Numbered from the stretch's first letter, positions 16,808 through 25,342 are shown. The stretch is 36,946 nt of DNA from Acidimicrobiales bacterium (GCA_030828465.1 JAURCL010000015.1:1-36946), one strand, 5' to 3'. Numbers and translations are program-made. The notes: a model not told the origin generated them from the letters alone.

Positions 16808-17584
16808 TCACCGGATGCGGATGCTCAAGCACGTAACACATCCCTCGAGCCGGATGAACTCGGAGATGTCCACCTCGATCACCTCGAGTCCGCGATCGCG
16901 GAGCATCCGAGCGGTCTCGGGCGCGGAGTGGGCCATCAGCACCGTGCGGTCATCGATCACCACGACATGGGCGCCGTCCTCCTCGGGCACCGCGATGAAC
17001 CGCTCGAAGGCATCCGCGTCATCGACGAACGGCTCGAAGCCGATGACCGTTCCATCGGGCAGAGCCGTCACGGCCGACTTGAGGTGGAGGACGCGACTGA
17101 CCGGCACCCCCACCACCTCCCATCCCCTCGGAGCGAGCAGTCGAGCGAGTTCGTCCACTCCCTCAGCGTCGGTTCGACCCCCGATTCCGACGTAGGCGCG
17201 TTTCCCGATCTTCAGCACGTCGCCACCGTCGAGGCGACCGGACGCGAGGTCAACCGTCTCGATACCGGCGAGCCGCCCGAGCGCCGTGGCCGTGCCCGTA
17301 ACCTCCGGCTCGCGGCTCGGCGCTCCCGGCCGGGTGAGAACGGCGAGGCGGTCGAACATCACCGCGGTGTCCTCGACGAACACCGCGTCGGGGCAGTCAT
17401 CAGCCGGATCGACGCTCATGATCCGCCAACCGAACCCTTCGAGGGTCGCCACGTAGGCAGCCCACTGGGCACGGGCCCGCTCGAGGTCGATCTCGGTGCG
17501 CTCGAGATGGGTCACGATTCCCTCGGCGAGGCGTGGGCCGGGTGCTCTGACGAGCGCCGTCGTCACGCGGTCTCTGAGCTGCAC
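16808..17584 (-). CDS. Dimethylarginine dimethylaminohydrolase (DDAH)-like
   Basis: This 258-residue member of the amidinotransferase/arginine deiminase superfamily is expected to hydrolyse N-omega-methylated arginines to citrulline and methylamines in the cytosol. The layout agrees with DDAH: PDAVFVEDTAVMF (substrate-binding acidic loop, Glu71-Asp72), TRPGAPSREPE, RLDGGDVL, the catalytic His167 in VLHLKSAV, and a C-terminal nucleophile Cys252 in EGCVTCLS. The frame stays open far upstream into murJ on the other strand. GTG at 17584, which gives a normal DDAH length, is chosen; GTG at 17566 is possible. It is divergent from murJ, with only 35 bp between them. Confidence 0.82.
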   Translation of the reverse strand: MQLRDRVTTALVRAPGPRLAEGIVTHLERTEIDLERARAQWAAYVATLEGFGWRIMSVDPADDCPDAVFVEDTAVMFDRLAVLTRPGAPSREPEVTGTATALGRLAGIETVDLASGRLDGGDVLKIGKRAYVGIGGRTDAEGVDELARLLAPRGWEVVGVPVSRVLHLKSAVTALPDGTVIGFEPFVDDADAFERFIAVPEEDGAHVVVIDDRTVLMAHSAPETARMLRDRGLEVIEVDISEFIRLEGCVTCLSIRIR

Positions 17585-17606
17585 AGGGCCGAGTATGGCC
17601 GATCGG

Positions 17607-17612
17607 TAGTGT
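17607..17612 (+). promoter_or_regulatory. -10 box (TANNNT) of murJ
   Basis: TAGTGT followed by 7 nt and the GTG at 17620. It supports GTG rather than the ATG at 17629 and a leaderless transcript. No convincing -35 box is seen. Confidence 0.4.
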
Positions 17613-17619
17613 CGCCGGC

Positions 17620-19227
17620 GTGGGGACCATGCTCCGGGCGAACCTCGTCGTCGCCTCGGGAACGGCCCTGTCGAGGTTGACCGGGCTCGCCCGAGTGCTC
17701 GCCTTCGCCTACGTGATCGGCCAGACCTCGCTCGCCGATGCGTACAAGTTGGCGAACGAGACGCCGAACATCGTCTACGACCTCCTGCTCGGAGGTGTCC
17801 TTTCGGCAACTCTGGTGCCGATCTTCACCTCCCTCGGCTGGGGATCCGATGACTGCGAGGACCCCGCGGCACGACGTCGCTCCACCGAAGCCGTGGTGAC
17901 CGCCGCGGTCGCGGGAGTCGTGATTGTGACCGTGTTGGCCGTCGCGCTGGCACCGTGGATCTTCCGGCTGTACAGCCTCTCCATCGGCGATGGAGTCGAC
18001 CCCGAGGTGTTCCGCTCTACCGGCACCACCCTGGCGCGCTTCTTCCTGATCCAGATCCTCTTCTATGGCCTGACCGGGATCGCCAACGCGCTCTTGAACA
18101 GTCGCCGGAGGTTCCTCGCTGCCTCGTGGTCGCCGGTCGCCTCGAACCTGATCATCATCATCAGCCTGCTCACCCTGCCCGGAGCCGGTTCGCGGGCCTG
18201 GCAACTCTCCGAGGTGGCCACCGACGGTCGCCTCCGACTGACACTCGGTCTCGGCGCGACCGTGGGGATCGCCACGATGGCGGTGATCGTGGTTCCCGCG
18301 GTACGGAGGTCCGGGGTACGCCTGCGCCCCCGACTCGACCTCGGGGATCCCGCCGTTCGACGACTCGCCGCCATGAGCGGGTGGACGCTCGGGTTCGTCC
18401 TCGCCAACCAGGTGGCCCTCGTGGTCGTTCGGAACCTCGCTGAACCCGGTTCCTCCCTCGCCTCGGCCTACTTCGACGCCTTCACCTTCTTCGTCCTCCC
18501 CCACGGTCTCCTCGCCGTCTCCGTCGCAACGACGTTCCAACCCGAGTTGGCTTCGGCGGTCGCCAAACGCGACCGAGACGCCTTCGCGGAGCGGTTCACG
18601 ACCGGCCTGCGGGCGATCATCGCGTTGACCGCTCCGGCCGCGGCGCTCATCTTCGTGCTCCGCCAACCGCTGATCAGCGGCCTGATGGAGCGGGGCCGCT
18701 TCGACGAGGTCGCCGTCACCAACACCACCGAGGCGCTCGCTGGGCTCTCACTCGGTTTGGTCGGATTCAGCGTGTACCTCTTCTCTCTGCGCGGCTACTA
18801 CGCGCATCACGACACCCGCACCCCGTTCGTGCTCAACGTCGGCGAGAACCTCGCCAACATCGTGTTCGCACTCCTGCTCGTCGGGCCACTCGGCGTCCTC
18901 GGCCTTGGGCTCGCCCACTCGGTCGCGTACGCATTGGCGGCGATCGCCGCGCTCCTCGTGCTCGGCACCCGCGTCGGCCGCCCCCTCGTCGGTGAACTCG
19001 TGGGAACGCTGTGGCGGGTCGGGCTCGCCGCCCTGCTCGCCGCCGAGGTGGCCTGGGTTCTGAGCCGGGTCCTCGACACCTCGTCGCCGACAGCGAGCCT
19101 GCTCGCCACAGCGACCGCCGGAATCGGCGGCCTCCTTGCCTACCTCCTCGGTCTCATCTTGCTTCGCTTCTCGGGCGCGCGGGAGAGCCTCAACCGGGCA
19201 GTACGACGAGGTCGTCCCGATGGATGA
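17620..19227 (+). CDS. murJ: Lipid II flippase MurJ
   Basis: MurJ moves lipid II across the cytoplasmic membrane for peptidoglycan synthesis. The 535-residue polytopic protein (about 14 hydrophobic segments) begins LVVASGTALSRLTGLARVLAFAYVIG and has DAYKLANETPNIVYDLLLGG with LSATLVPIF, the conserved MurJ/MviN front. Conserved Arg residues line the cavity-side segments. It lacks the long pseudokinase C-terminus of mycobacterial MviN, so it is the short form. Its last 38 bp overlap the 3' end of the convergent proB. The gene belongs with the elongasome genes to the right, although it is not in their operon. Confidence 0.93.
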   Translation: MGTMLRANLVVASGTALSRLTGLARVLAFAYVIGQTSLADAYKLANETPNIVYDLLLGGVLSATLVPIFTSLGWGSDDCEDPAARRRSTEAVVTAAVAGVVIVTVLAVALAPWIFRLYSLSIGDGVDPEVFRSTGTTLARFFLIQILFYGLTGIANALLNSRRRFLAASWSPVASNLIIIISLLTLPGAGSRAWQLSEVATDGRLRLTLGLGATVGIATMAVIVVPAVRRSGVRLRPRLDLGDPAVRRLAAMSGWTLGFVLANQVALVVVRNLAEPGSSLASAYFDAFTFFVLPHGLLAVSVATTFQPELASAVAKRDRDAFAERFTTGLRAIIALTAPAAALIFVLRQPLISGLMERGRFDEVAVTNTTEALAGLSLGLVGFSVYLFSLRGYYAHHDTRTPFVLNVGENLANIVFALLLVGPLGVLGLGLAHSVAYALAAIAALLVLGTRVGRPLVGELVGTLWRVGLAALLAAEVAWVLSRVLDTSSPTASLLATATAGIGGLLAYLLGLILLRFSGARESLNRAVRRGRPDG

Positions 19228-20278
19228 CCTCGTGGGTCATCCCAGCGGGCAGGTCGGCTGTTCTCCGACCGACGACTCCCCGAAGGTCGGCGGCTGAGGC
19301 GGCCACCATGCCTCGGGCGAACACAACGCCACCCTGATCGGCCACCTCAACAGTGCTGCCGTTCTCGAACTCCCCCGTGACGCTCACGACCCCCGCGGGC
19401 AGGAGACTGGTGGAGCGGGTGGAGATCGCTGTGCGAGCGCCGTCGTCGACGGTGATACGACCCCCCACTTCGGCGGCAAAGGCGATCCAGAGCTTGCGGG
19501 CCGGCAGGCGGCGATCGTGGGCGTCGAATGTGGTGCCGACCTCGGCACCGGCGACCGCGTCGACGAGCACCCCATCTCGCGAGGCGCGGGCGATCACCGT
19601 GCGAACACCCGACCAGGAAGCGATTCGGGCAGCGGACAGCTTCGACGCCATACCGCCAGAGCCGCGTCCACTCCCGCCTGATGAGGTCGCGATCGCCAGT
19701 AGCGGATCATCGGCGGCGACTCGCGTCACCAGACTCGCCGAGGCATCGGCGCGAGGATCGGCGGTGTGAAGCCCGTCGAGATCGGTGAGGAGCACCAGCA
19801 CGTCAGCCGACAGGTTGTGGGCGAGCAGCGCAGCGAGGCGATCGTTGTCGCCGTAACGGAGCTCGGAGGACGCGATCGCATCGTTCTCGTTGACCACCGG
19901 CACACATCCGAGTTCGAGGAGGCGACCGAGGGTCTGGCGAGCGTGCAGATACTGGGTGCGGTCGACGAAGTCATGAGGGTCGAGAAGCACCTGCGCCCCG
20001 ATGAGGCCATGACCCTCGAGCACCTCGTTGTAGACCTGCATCAGCCGAGCCTGCCCGACCGCGGAGACGGCCTGCAGCGTCTCCATGTCACTGGGGCGGG
20101 AAGGGAGGCCAACGGCGGGAACACCGGCGGCGACAGCGCCTGAGGACACGACGACCACATCGTGCCCATCGCGTCGCAGCCGGGCGACATCAGCGCAGAG
20201 CGCGACGATGGCATCCCGGTCGACACTGCCGGAGTCGGTGGTGATCGAGGAGGTGCCGATCTTGGCGACGACCCTCAT
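19190..20278 (-). CDS. proB: Glutamate 5-kinase
   Basis: ProB phosphorylates glutamate in the first step of proline synthesis. The 362-residue product has the amino-acid kinase domain (VVAKIGTSSIT at the start, VVVSSGAVAAG, VVNENDAI, and GSGGMASKLSAARIA) and a C-terminal PUA domain from about residue 280. The ATG at 20278 overlaps the obg stop by 4 bp (ATGA), the usual obg-proB coupling. Its 3' end runs 38 bp into murJ on the opposite strand. No proA follows here. Confidence 0.96.
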   Translation of the reverse strand: MRVVAKIGTSSITTDSGSVDRDAIVALCADVARLRRDGHDVVVVSSGAVAAGVPAVGLPSRPSDMETLQAVSAVGQARLMQVYNEVLEGHGLIGAQVLLDPHDFVDRTQYLHARQTLGRLLELGCVPVVNENDAIASSELRYGDNDRLAALLAHNLSADVLVLLTDLDGLHTADPRADASASLVTRVAADDPLLAIATSSGGSGRGSGGMASKLSAARIASWSGVRTVIARASRDGVLVDAVAGAEVGTTFDAHDRRLPARKLWIAFAAEVGGRITVDDGARTAISTRSTSLLPAGVVSVTGEFENGSTVEVADQGGVVFARGMVAASAADLRGVVGRRTADLPAGMTHEVIHRDDLVVLPG

Positions 20279-21543
20279 CGCGAGCCTCCGATATCGCTTC
20301 GATACTCGAAGCTGAACTCCCCAATCCAGATGACGTCACCATCGGCGACCCCGGCTCGCGTCAGCATCCGGTTGACGCCGAGACGCTCGAGGCGCTCATC
20401 GATGTAGGCGAGCGCCTCCGCAGTGGTGACATCGTTCAGGGCCACCACCCGCTCGACATCGCGACCGACGAGCCGGAACTCGCCGTCATCGATCCGCTCA
20501 ACCGCGGCACCGGTTGCCTCCGGCCGGAGGACGACGACACCCTCACGCTCGGGGAACTCGGATCGCGCCTCGTGGACCAGCGAGGCCATCTGGCCGACGA
20601 GTTCGCGGACGCCCGCACCGGTGACCGCCGAGACGATCGGGCCGTCCCAACCGAGGCACTCGAGTTCCTCTGGTTGCACGGCGTCGGCTTTCGTGCCGAC
20701 GATCAGACGGGGACGCTCGAGCAGTTCGGGCCGATAGGCGCCGAGTTCGGTGAGCAACGTCGCCTCCTGCTCGGCGGGGCTCACACCCTCGACGGACGCG
20801 AGGTCGAGCATGAGGCAGAGCACTCGAGCTCGTTCGATGTGACGCAGGAAGCGGTGGCCGAGTCCACGACCCTCGCTCGCGCCCTCGATGAGTCCGGGGA
20901 TGTCGGCGACGACGAACTCGGTGCCCTCGTCGATCGAGACCACACCGAGGTTCGGGCTGAGCGTCGTGAACGGATAGTCGGCGATCTTCGGTTTCGCCGC
21001 CGAGATGACGCTGATGAGCGTGCTCTTCCCGGCGTTGGGAAAGCCGACGAGGGCGACATCGGCCATGAGTCGGATCTCGAGTTTGATCCATCGCTCCTCG
21101 CCGTGCTCGCCCTGCTCGGCGAAGGTCGGGGCGCGGCGTCGATTCGACAGGAACCTGGCGTTTCCTCGGCCGCCGCGACCGCCGGCGACGGCCATCCAAC
21201 GGTCGCCATGGGAGTAGAGCTCGGCGAGGATCTCTCCGGAGTACATGTCGGTCACCACGGTGCCTTCGGGAACCGTGATCTGGAGGCTCTCCCCACGGCG
21301 ACCGTGAAGATCCTTGCCTTTGCCGTGCACGCCGTTGCTCGCGCGCCGGTGGGGGTGGTCGCGGAACGCGAGGAGCGAGGCGACGTTGTGATCAGCCACC
21401 AGCCAGACGTCACCGCCGTTCCCTCCGTCGCCGCCGTTGGGGCCGCCGTTGACCACTGGCCCCTCGCGACGGAACGACACACAGCCCGCCCCGCCGTCGC
21501 CGGCGCGGACGTTCAACTGGGCCTCGTCGACGAAATCCGACAC
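20275..21543 (-). CDS. obg: Obg-family GTPase (CgtA/ObgE)
   Basis: Obg is an essential GTPase that binds the 50S subunit and takes part in ribosome assembly and stress signalling. The 422-residue protein has the Gly-rich Obg domain (about 1-158, with GGPNGGDGGNGG and GGRGGRGNARF), the G domain with GFPNAGKS at 167-174, the DIPGLIEGA switch region and GTKAD, and a C-terminal OCT domain ending near IWIGEFSFEYR. That domain is typical of Gram-positive and actinobacterial Obg. The GTG start at 21543 follows TAGCGT by 6 nt (leaderless). It heads the obg-proB operon and diverges from dgt. Confidence 0.96.
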   Translation of the reverse strand: MSDFVDEAQLNVRAGDGGAGCVSFRREGPVVNGGPNGGDGGNGGDVWLVADHNVASLLAFRDHPHRRASNGVHGKGKDLHGRRGESLQITVPEGTVVTDMYSGEILAELYSHGDRWMAVAGGRGGRGNARFLSNRRRAPTFAEQGEHGEERWIKLEIRLMADVALVGFPNAGKSTLISVISAAKPKIADYPFTTLSPNLGVVSIDEGTEFVVADIPGLIEGASEGRGLGHRFLRHIERARVLCLMLDLASVEGVSPAEQEATLLTELGAYRPELLERPRLIVGTKADAVQPEELECLGWDGPIVSAVTGAGVRELVGQMASLVHEARSEFPEREGVVVLRPEATGAAVERIDDGEFRLVGRDVERVVALNDVTTAEALAYIDERLERLGVNRMLTRAGVADGDVIWIGEFSFEYRSDIGGSR

Positions 21544-21549
21544 GGCAGC

Positions 21550-21555
21550 ACGCTA
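21550..21555 (-). promoter_or_regulatory. -10 box (TANNNT) of obg
   Basis: TAGCGT on the minus strand, 6 nt before the obg GTG. With the dgt box at 21591-21596 it forms a compact divergent pair in a 59-bp intergenic region. Confidence 0.5.
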
Positions 21556-21590
21556 CCGAGGGTGCTCTCAGGAGCGTTGCACCCGAGCCC

Positions 21591-21596
21591 TAGGGT
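21591..21596 (+). promoter_or_regulatory. -10 box (TANNNT) of dgt
   Basis: TAGGGT followed by 6 nt (GGAGCT) and GTG at 21603. The GGTGGAG stretch could also be read as a Shine-Dalgarno, so leadered and leaderless models compete here. Confidence 0.4.
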
Positions 21597-21602
21597 GGAG
21601 CT

Positions 21603-22766
21603 GTGGATTCGACCACACCCCCCTCACCCTCCGTCGACCGGCCGGTCGACGAGCAGTCCGCCGAGCGGGCCGCCCGCTGGGCTTCCACCATGGCTGGGCA
21701 CCGGGTCGACGGCGTCGCTCTGGCGCACGCCGATTCGTGGGCGGCCACCGGCACCCGTACCGTCGTCGACCGCGTGGCCCGCGAGGACGCGGAAGCTGAG
21801 CATCTCGCCCCGCACGCCACGCGAGCGATCGGAGCGGGCGACCGAGTCCGCGCGGAGGAGCCCGATCCGTTCCGCACTTGCTTCGAGCGAGACCGCGACC
21901 GGATCCTGCACGCCTCGGCATTCCGAAGGCTCGCGGGCAAGACCCAGGTGTTCGTCTTTCCCGCCGATCATCAGCGAACCCGCCTCACCCACGCCCTCGA
22001 GGTCGCGCAGATCGCCCGCTCGGTGGCCTCCGCGCTCGGGCTCAACGTCGCCCTAGCTGAGGCCATCGCCCTCGGCCACGACTGTGGACACGGTCCGGGC
22101 GGCCATGCCAGCGAGGACGCGTTCAGCATCTATCTCAACGACGGCTACGACCACGCCGTGTGGGGGGCCGACGAGACTCTCGTGCCGCTCAACCTGTGCT
22201 CCGAGACCCTCGACGGCATCAGGAACCACTCATGGAGTCGCCCTGCTCCCGGCTCCCCCGAAGGGGAGGTCGTGTCATGGGCTGATCGCATCGCCTATGT
22301 GTGCCACGACTTCGAGGACGCGGCGGCCTCTGGCGTGGTGTCCCCAGAGATGCTCCCGGCGGTCGTCGCCGACCGCTGCGGTTTGAGCCGGTCATCCCAG
22401 CTCGGGGCATTCGTCCGCGGCATGGTCGACGCGACGGCCGAGACCGGGCGGATAGGCATGACGAGCCCCACCGCCGAGGCGCTCGCGGAGTTCCGCCGCT
22501 TCAACTACGAGAACGTGTATCTCCGCCCCGAGTCACGCGCCCAGGCTGATGCGGTGATCTCGCTGCTGCGAGCCCTCGTCGAGCACTACGCGGGGCATCC
22601 AGACGCGCTGCCGTCAGCGTTTGTCGCCGAGCGGGAGGGTCGAGACGATCCGGTGAGAGCGGCGGTCGCCTGGGTCAGCGGAATGACCGACCGGTTCGCC
22701 TGCGATCGAGCAATGGAGTTGCTCGGTTGGCCCGAGGAGCGTCTCCCCCGGGGAATCGACGTCTGA
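21603..22766 (+). CDS. dgt: Deoxyguanosinetriphosphate triphosphohydrolase-like HD protein
   Basis: This 387-residue HD-domain dNTPase is expected to split dNTPs into deoxynucleoside and triphosphate. After an N-terminal extension of about 60 residues come FRTCFERDRDRILHASAFRRLAGKTQVF, the first metal-ligand His in TRLTHALEV, the HD pair in IALGHDCGHGPGGHASE and the last ligand Asp in SWADRIAYVCHDFED, so the metal site is complete. The start is GTG at 21603; ATG at 21690 is an alternative that would drop part of the extension. It lies on the plus strand between rpmA and obg, splitting a gene series that is normally continuous. Confidence 0.9.
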   Translation: MDSTTPPSPSVDRPVDEQSAERAARWASTMAGHRVDGVALAHADSWAATGTRTVVDRVAREDAEAEHLAPHATRAIGAGDRVRAEEPDPFRTCFERDRDRILHASAFRRLAGKTQVFVFPADHQRTRLTHALEVAQIARSVASALGLNVALAEAIALGHDCGHGPGGHASEDAFSIYLNDGYDHAVWGADETLVPLNLCSETLDGIRNHSWSRPAPGSPEGEVVSWADRIAYVCHDFEDAAASGVVSPEMLPAVVADRCGLSRSSQLGAFVRGMVDATAETGRIGMTSPTAEALAEFRRFNYENVYLRPESRAQADAVISLLRALVEHYAGHPDALPSAFVAEREGRDDPVRAAVAWVSGMTDRFACDRAMELLGWPEERLPRGIDV

Positions 22767-22790
22767 CCGGCCGCCTGTCGGGGCCGTGCC

Positions 22791-23042
22791 TCAGACCTCG
22801 ACGACGTCGACGATTTTGCGACCCTTGCGCTCGCCGAACTTGACCGAACCGTCGATCAGCGAGAACAGCGTGTCGTCGCCACCAATACCGACGTTGCGAC
22901 CGGGATGAACCCGAGTGCCACGCTGGCGAACGATGATCGTGCCGGCGGAGATCTTGGTGCCGTCGAACACCTTCACGCCGAGGCGCTGAGCATTGGAGTC
23001 GCGGCCGTTCCTGGTTGAACCGCCGCCCTTGGTCTTCGACAT
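22791..23042 (-). CDS. rpmA: Large-subunit ribosomal protein L27
   Basis: The 83-residue product is L27 of the 50S subunit, whose N-terminus reaches towards the peptidyl transferase centre. [20 protein letters not shown] and [23 protein letters not shown] are diagnostic. There is no Firmicute-type cleavable N-terminal extension. It follows rplU by 15 bp in one operon and ends 24 bp from the convergent dgt. The gap contains CGGCC and GGCCG arms around a 9-nt loop that could help termination, but there is no T-run. Confidence 0.97.
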   Translation of the reverse strand: MSKTKGGGSTRNGRDSNAQRLGVKVFDGTKISAGTIIVRQRGTRVHPGRNVGIGGDDTLFSLIDGSVKFGERKGRKIVDVVEV

Positions 23043-23057
23043 GTCGTTCTCCTCAGA

Positions 23058-23369
23058 TCAGGGCTTTGAGATCTTGGTGATCTCGACGACGCTGTAGTGC
23101 TGGCGATGGCCGTAGTGGCGGCGCTGGTTGGTGCGGCGCTTGTAGGTGAAGCCATTCACTTTGTCGCCCGCGGTGGTGCCGACGATCCGGCCGGTCACCT
23201 TCGCTCCGGCGAGTGCCGAGGCACCCGCGATCACCGTGTCGCCGTCGACGAGCAGCACCGGCGTCAACGACACCTCGGAGCCCTCGTCGCCCTTGAGCAA
23301 CTCGAGCGTCACCTGCTGGCCTTCGGCCACTTTTTCCTGCTTACCGCCCGAGGCGATCACTGCGTACAT
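23058..23369 (-). CDS. rplU: Large-subunit ribosomal protein L21
   Basis: The 103-residue product is L21 of the 50S subunit. MYAVIASGGKQEKVAEGQQVTLE at the N-terminus and RTNQRRHYGHRQHYSVVEITKI at the C-terminus are diagnostic. The frame is open upstream, but the MYAV start at 23369 gives the exact family length. TAGCAT lies 10 nt before the ATG and could be a -10 box with almost no leader. The gene lies between rng and rpmA. Confidence 0.97.
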   Translation of the reverse strand: MYAVIASGGKQEKVAEGQQVTLELLKGDEGSEVSLTPVLLVDGDTVIAGASALAGAKVTGRIVGTTAGDKVNGFTYKRRTNQRRHYGHRQHYSVVEITKISKP

Positions 23370-23431
23370 AGCCCGGCGGATGCTATCGACCGCTCGGGTC
23401 CTCCCCAACCGCTCACGGCGGGTGACCGGGA

Positions 23432-25147
23432 TCAGTCGAGCAGAGTGTGATCGACGGTGACCCCGCGGCCCTCACAGTCGGGGCAGCGCTCCGAGAACTC
23501 CGTGAGGAGCCCTTCACCGATGCGCTTACGGGTCATCTCGACCAGACCAAGCTCGGAGATATCGAACACCTGCGTCCGCGTCTTGTCGCGACTCAGCGCG
23601 GAACGGAAGGAGTCGACGACCTTCGCGCGGTTGCCCTTCACCTCCATATCGATGAAGTCGATCACGATGATCCCGCCGATGTCGCGGAGGCGCAGTTGTT
23701 TGGCGATCTCCTCCGCGGCCTCCATGTTGTTGGCAAACACGGTGTCCTCGAGGTTGCTCTTCCCGACGTTCTTGCCGGTGTTCACGTCGATCACGGTGAG
23801 CGCCTCGGTGTGCTCGATGATGAGTGAACCACCCGAGGGAAGCCAGACCTTCCGATCGAGGGCCTTGTGGACCTGCTCGTGCACGTGGTGACGCTCGAAG
23901 AGCGAGATGCCCTCGGAGGCGGTGTCGTAGTACTCGATGCGGTCGGCCAGCTCGGGATTGAACGCGGCGACGTAGTCGCGGACCTCGCGGTGGAGCCGCT
24001 CGTCATCGATCACGACCCCTCGGTAATCGGCGTTGAACTCCTCGCGGATCACGCGGACGGCGAGTTCGGGCTCGCGGTGCAGGAGCGCGGGCTTCTTCGC
24101 CTCAGCGGCAAGGCGCTCGATCTCGGCCCATTGGGCGAGCAGGAGCTCCATATCGGCGGTCAACTCGGCCTCGGTGGCGTGCTCCGCCGCGGTTCGCACG
24201 ATGAGACCGTGATGCTCGGGCTTGACCCGGTCGAGGATGTTGCGGAGGCGCTTGCGGACATCGTCAGGCAGACGCTTTGAGATCCCATAGGTGCTCGAGT
24301 TCGGGATGAGCACCACGAATCGGCCCGGAAGGGAGACCTCCTGGGTGAGTCGGGCACCCTTCGCACCGATCGGGTTCTTCGTGACCTGGCACAGGATCAT
24401 CTGACGGTTCTTCAAGATGTCCTCGATGCGCGCCGAATCACCGCGCTGCTCGACATCGTCGGGGTCGAACTGGACATCGCCCCGGTACAGCACCGCGTTC
24501 TTCGGGGTGGCGATATCGACGAAGGCCGCCTCCATTCCCGGGAGGACGTTCTGAACGCGACCGAGGTAGATGTTCCCGTGGATCTGGCTGACGTCATCGG
24601 CAGGGCGGGACACGTAATGCTCGATCAGGCTGCGTCCCTCGAGGACCCCGACCTGGGTGACGCCCTCGCGCACCTGGACACACATGAAGTAGCGACCGAC
24701 CGGCTTACCGTTGCGCTCACGACCCCGACGCTGCTCCAACACCTCTGGTGCAAGCTCGGACGAGCGTCCCCGCCCTCCTCGCCCGCCACGCCGACGCCGG
24801 CGAGAACCTTGACCTGAGCGCTGCTCGCCCCCAGCCTGCTCGGGCTGCGAGTCGGTGCCATTTGCCTGGACCGGCTTCTGGCCACCCTTGCCTCCCTGAC
24901 CGCCACGGCGACGCCGGCGCTGACCGGACCGGGAGCTGGATCCGTTGGAGTTTGAGCCGGAGTTTGATTCGGAGTTCGAGCCGGACTCGGCGCGGGCGGG
25001 GCCGGGGGGAGGAACCGCGGGAACGGGAGCCGGACGGGTGTCGCCGATTCGAGGACGCCGGTCCTCAGCCGCCGATTCGCCGCCCGGGTGGGCCGTGCCG
25101 GAGTCGCTGGCGGGCTGATGCCCCGCCGTGCTGGTGCTGTCGTCCAT
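23432..25147 (-). CDS. rng: Ribonuclease E/G family endoribonuclease
   Basis: This is the single-strand endoribonuclease of RNA processing and decay. In the 571-residue protein, residues 1-150 are a disordered extension with a Ser/Asn-rich stretch (about 56-74) and two Arg blocks (RRRRRGG at 77-83, RRRRRGGRGG at 116-125). Then come the S1/RNase H-like core (VGRYFMCVQVREGVTQVGVLEG, GNIYLGRVQNVLPGMEAAFVDI), the catalytic region with VIDVNTGKN and IIVIDFIDM (metal-binding Asp residues), and the zinc-link CPDCEGRG near the end. The order extension-core-zinc link is the actinobacterial form; the C-terminal scaffold of E. coli RNase E is missing. ATG at 25147 has GAAGGGATC upstream. rplU follows after 62 bp. 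Confidence 0.93.
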   Translation of the reverse strand: MDDSTSTAGHQPASDSGTAHPGGESAAEDRRPRIGDTRPAPVPAVPPPGPARAESGSNSESNSGSNSNGSSSRSGQRRRRRGGQGGKGGQKPVQANGTDSQPEQAGGEQRSGQGSRRRRRGGRGGRGRSSELAPEVLEQRRGRERNGKPVGRYFMCVQVREGVTQVGVLEGRSLIEHYVSRPADDVSQIHGNIYLGRVQNVLPGMEAAFVDIATPKNAVLYRGDVQFDPDDVEQRGDSARIEDILKNRQMILCQVTKNPIGAKGARLTQEVSLPGRFVVLIPNSSTYGISKRLPDDVRKRLRNILDRVKPEHHGLIVRTAAEHATEAELTADMELLLAQWAEIERLAAEAKKPALLHREPELAVRVIREEFNADYRGVVIDDERLHREVRDYVAAFNPELADRIEYYDTASEGISLFERHHVHEQVHKALDRKVWLPSGGSLIIEHTEALTVIDVNTGKNVGKSNLEDTVFANNMEAAEEIAKQLRLRDIGGIIVIDFIDMEVKGNRAKVVDSFRSALSRDKTRTQVFDISELGLVEMTRKRIGEGLLTEFSERCPDCEGRGVTVDHTLLD

Positions 25148-25342
25148 GTGTGAGATCCCTTCTGTGGCGAGCGGCGAAACACCACCCGCGCGGCGCCTCC
25201 GGACCGCAGGACGGCTGAGCCGTCGCGTTCCGGGACGCTGAAACGTGAGAGATAACCGGGTCGGCTGCTCGGTGGAGGGGGGCCGTGGAACCGGTCATGA
25301 CCCCCTCATGCTACCGGCCGGCCGCCCGATCGACCGGGAGGC
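25148..25342 (-). other. rodA-rng intergenic region with a short GC-rich hairpin
   Basis: This is the longest gene-free stretch of the window (195 bp). GACGGC-TGA-GCCGTC (25210-25224) can form a 6-bp stem with a 3-nt loop. No T-run follows on the minus strand, so a classical terminator is unlikely; it could be part of the rng 5' leader. No clear -35/-10 pair was found. Confidence 0.4.

Noticed and set aside
17563-18666. Minus-strand open frame opposite the first half of murJ
   Set aside because: The hydrophilic, Gly/Arg/Glu-rich product is the mirror of murJ membrane codons. There is no start signal.
20572-22056. Long plus-strand open frame across obg and the start of dgt
   Set aside because: It conflicts with two clear genes and has a composition typical of antisense translation.
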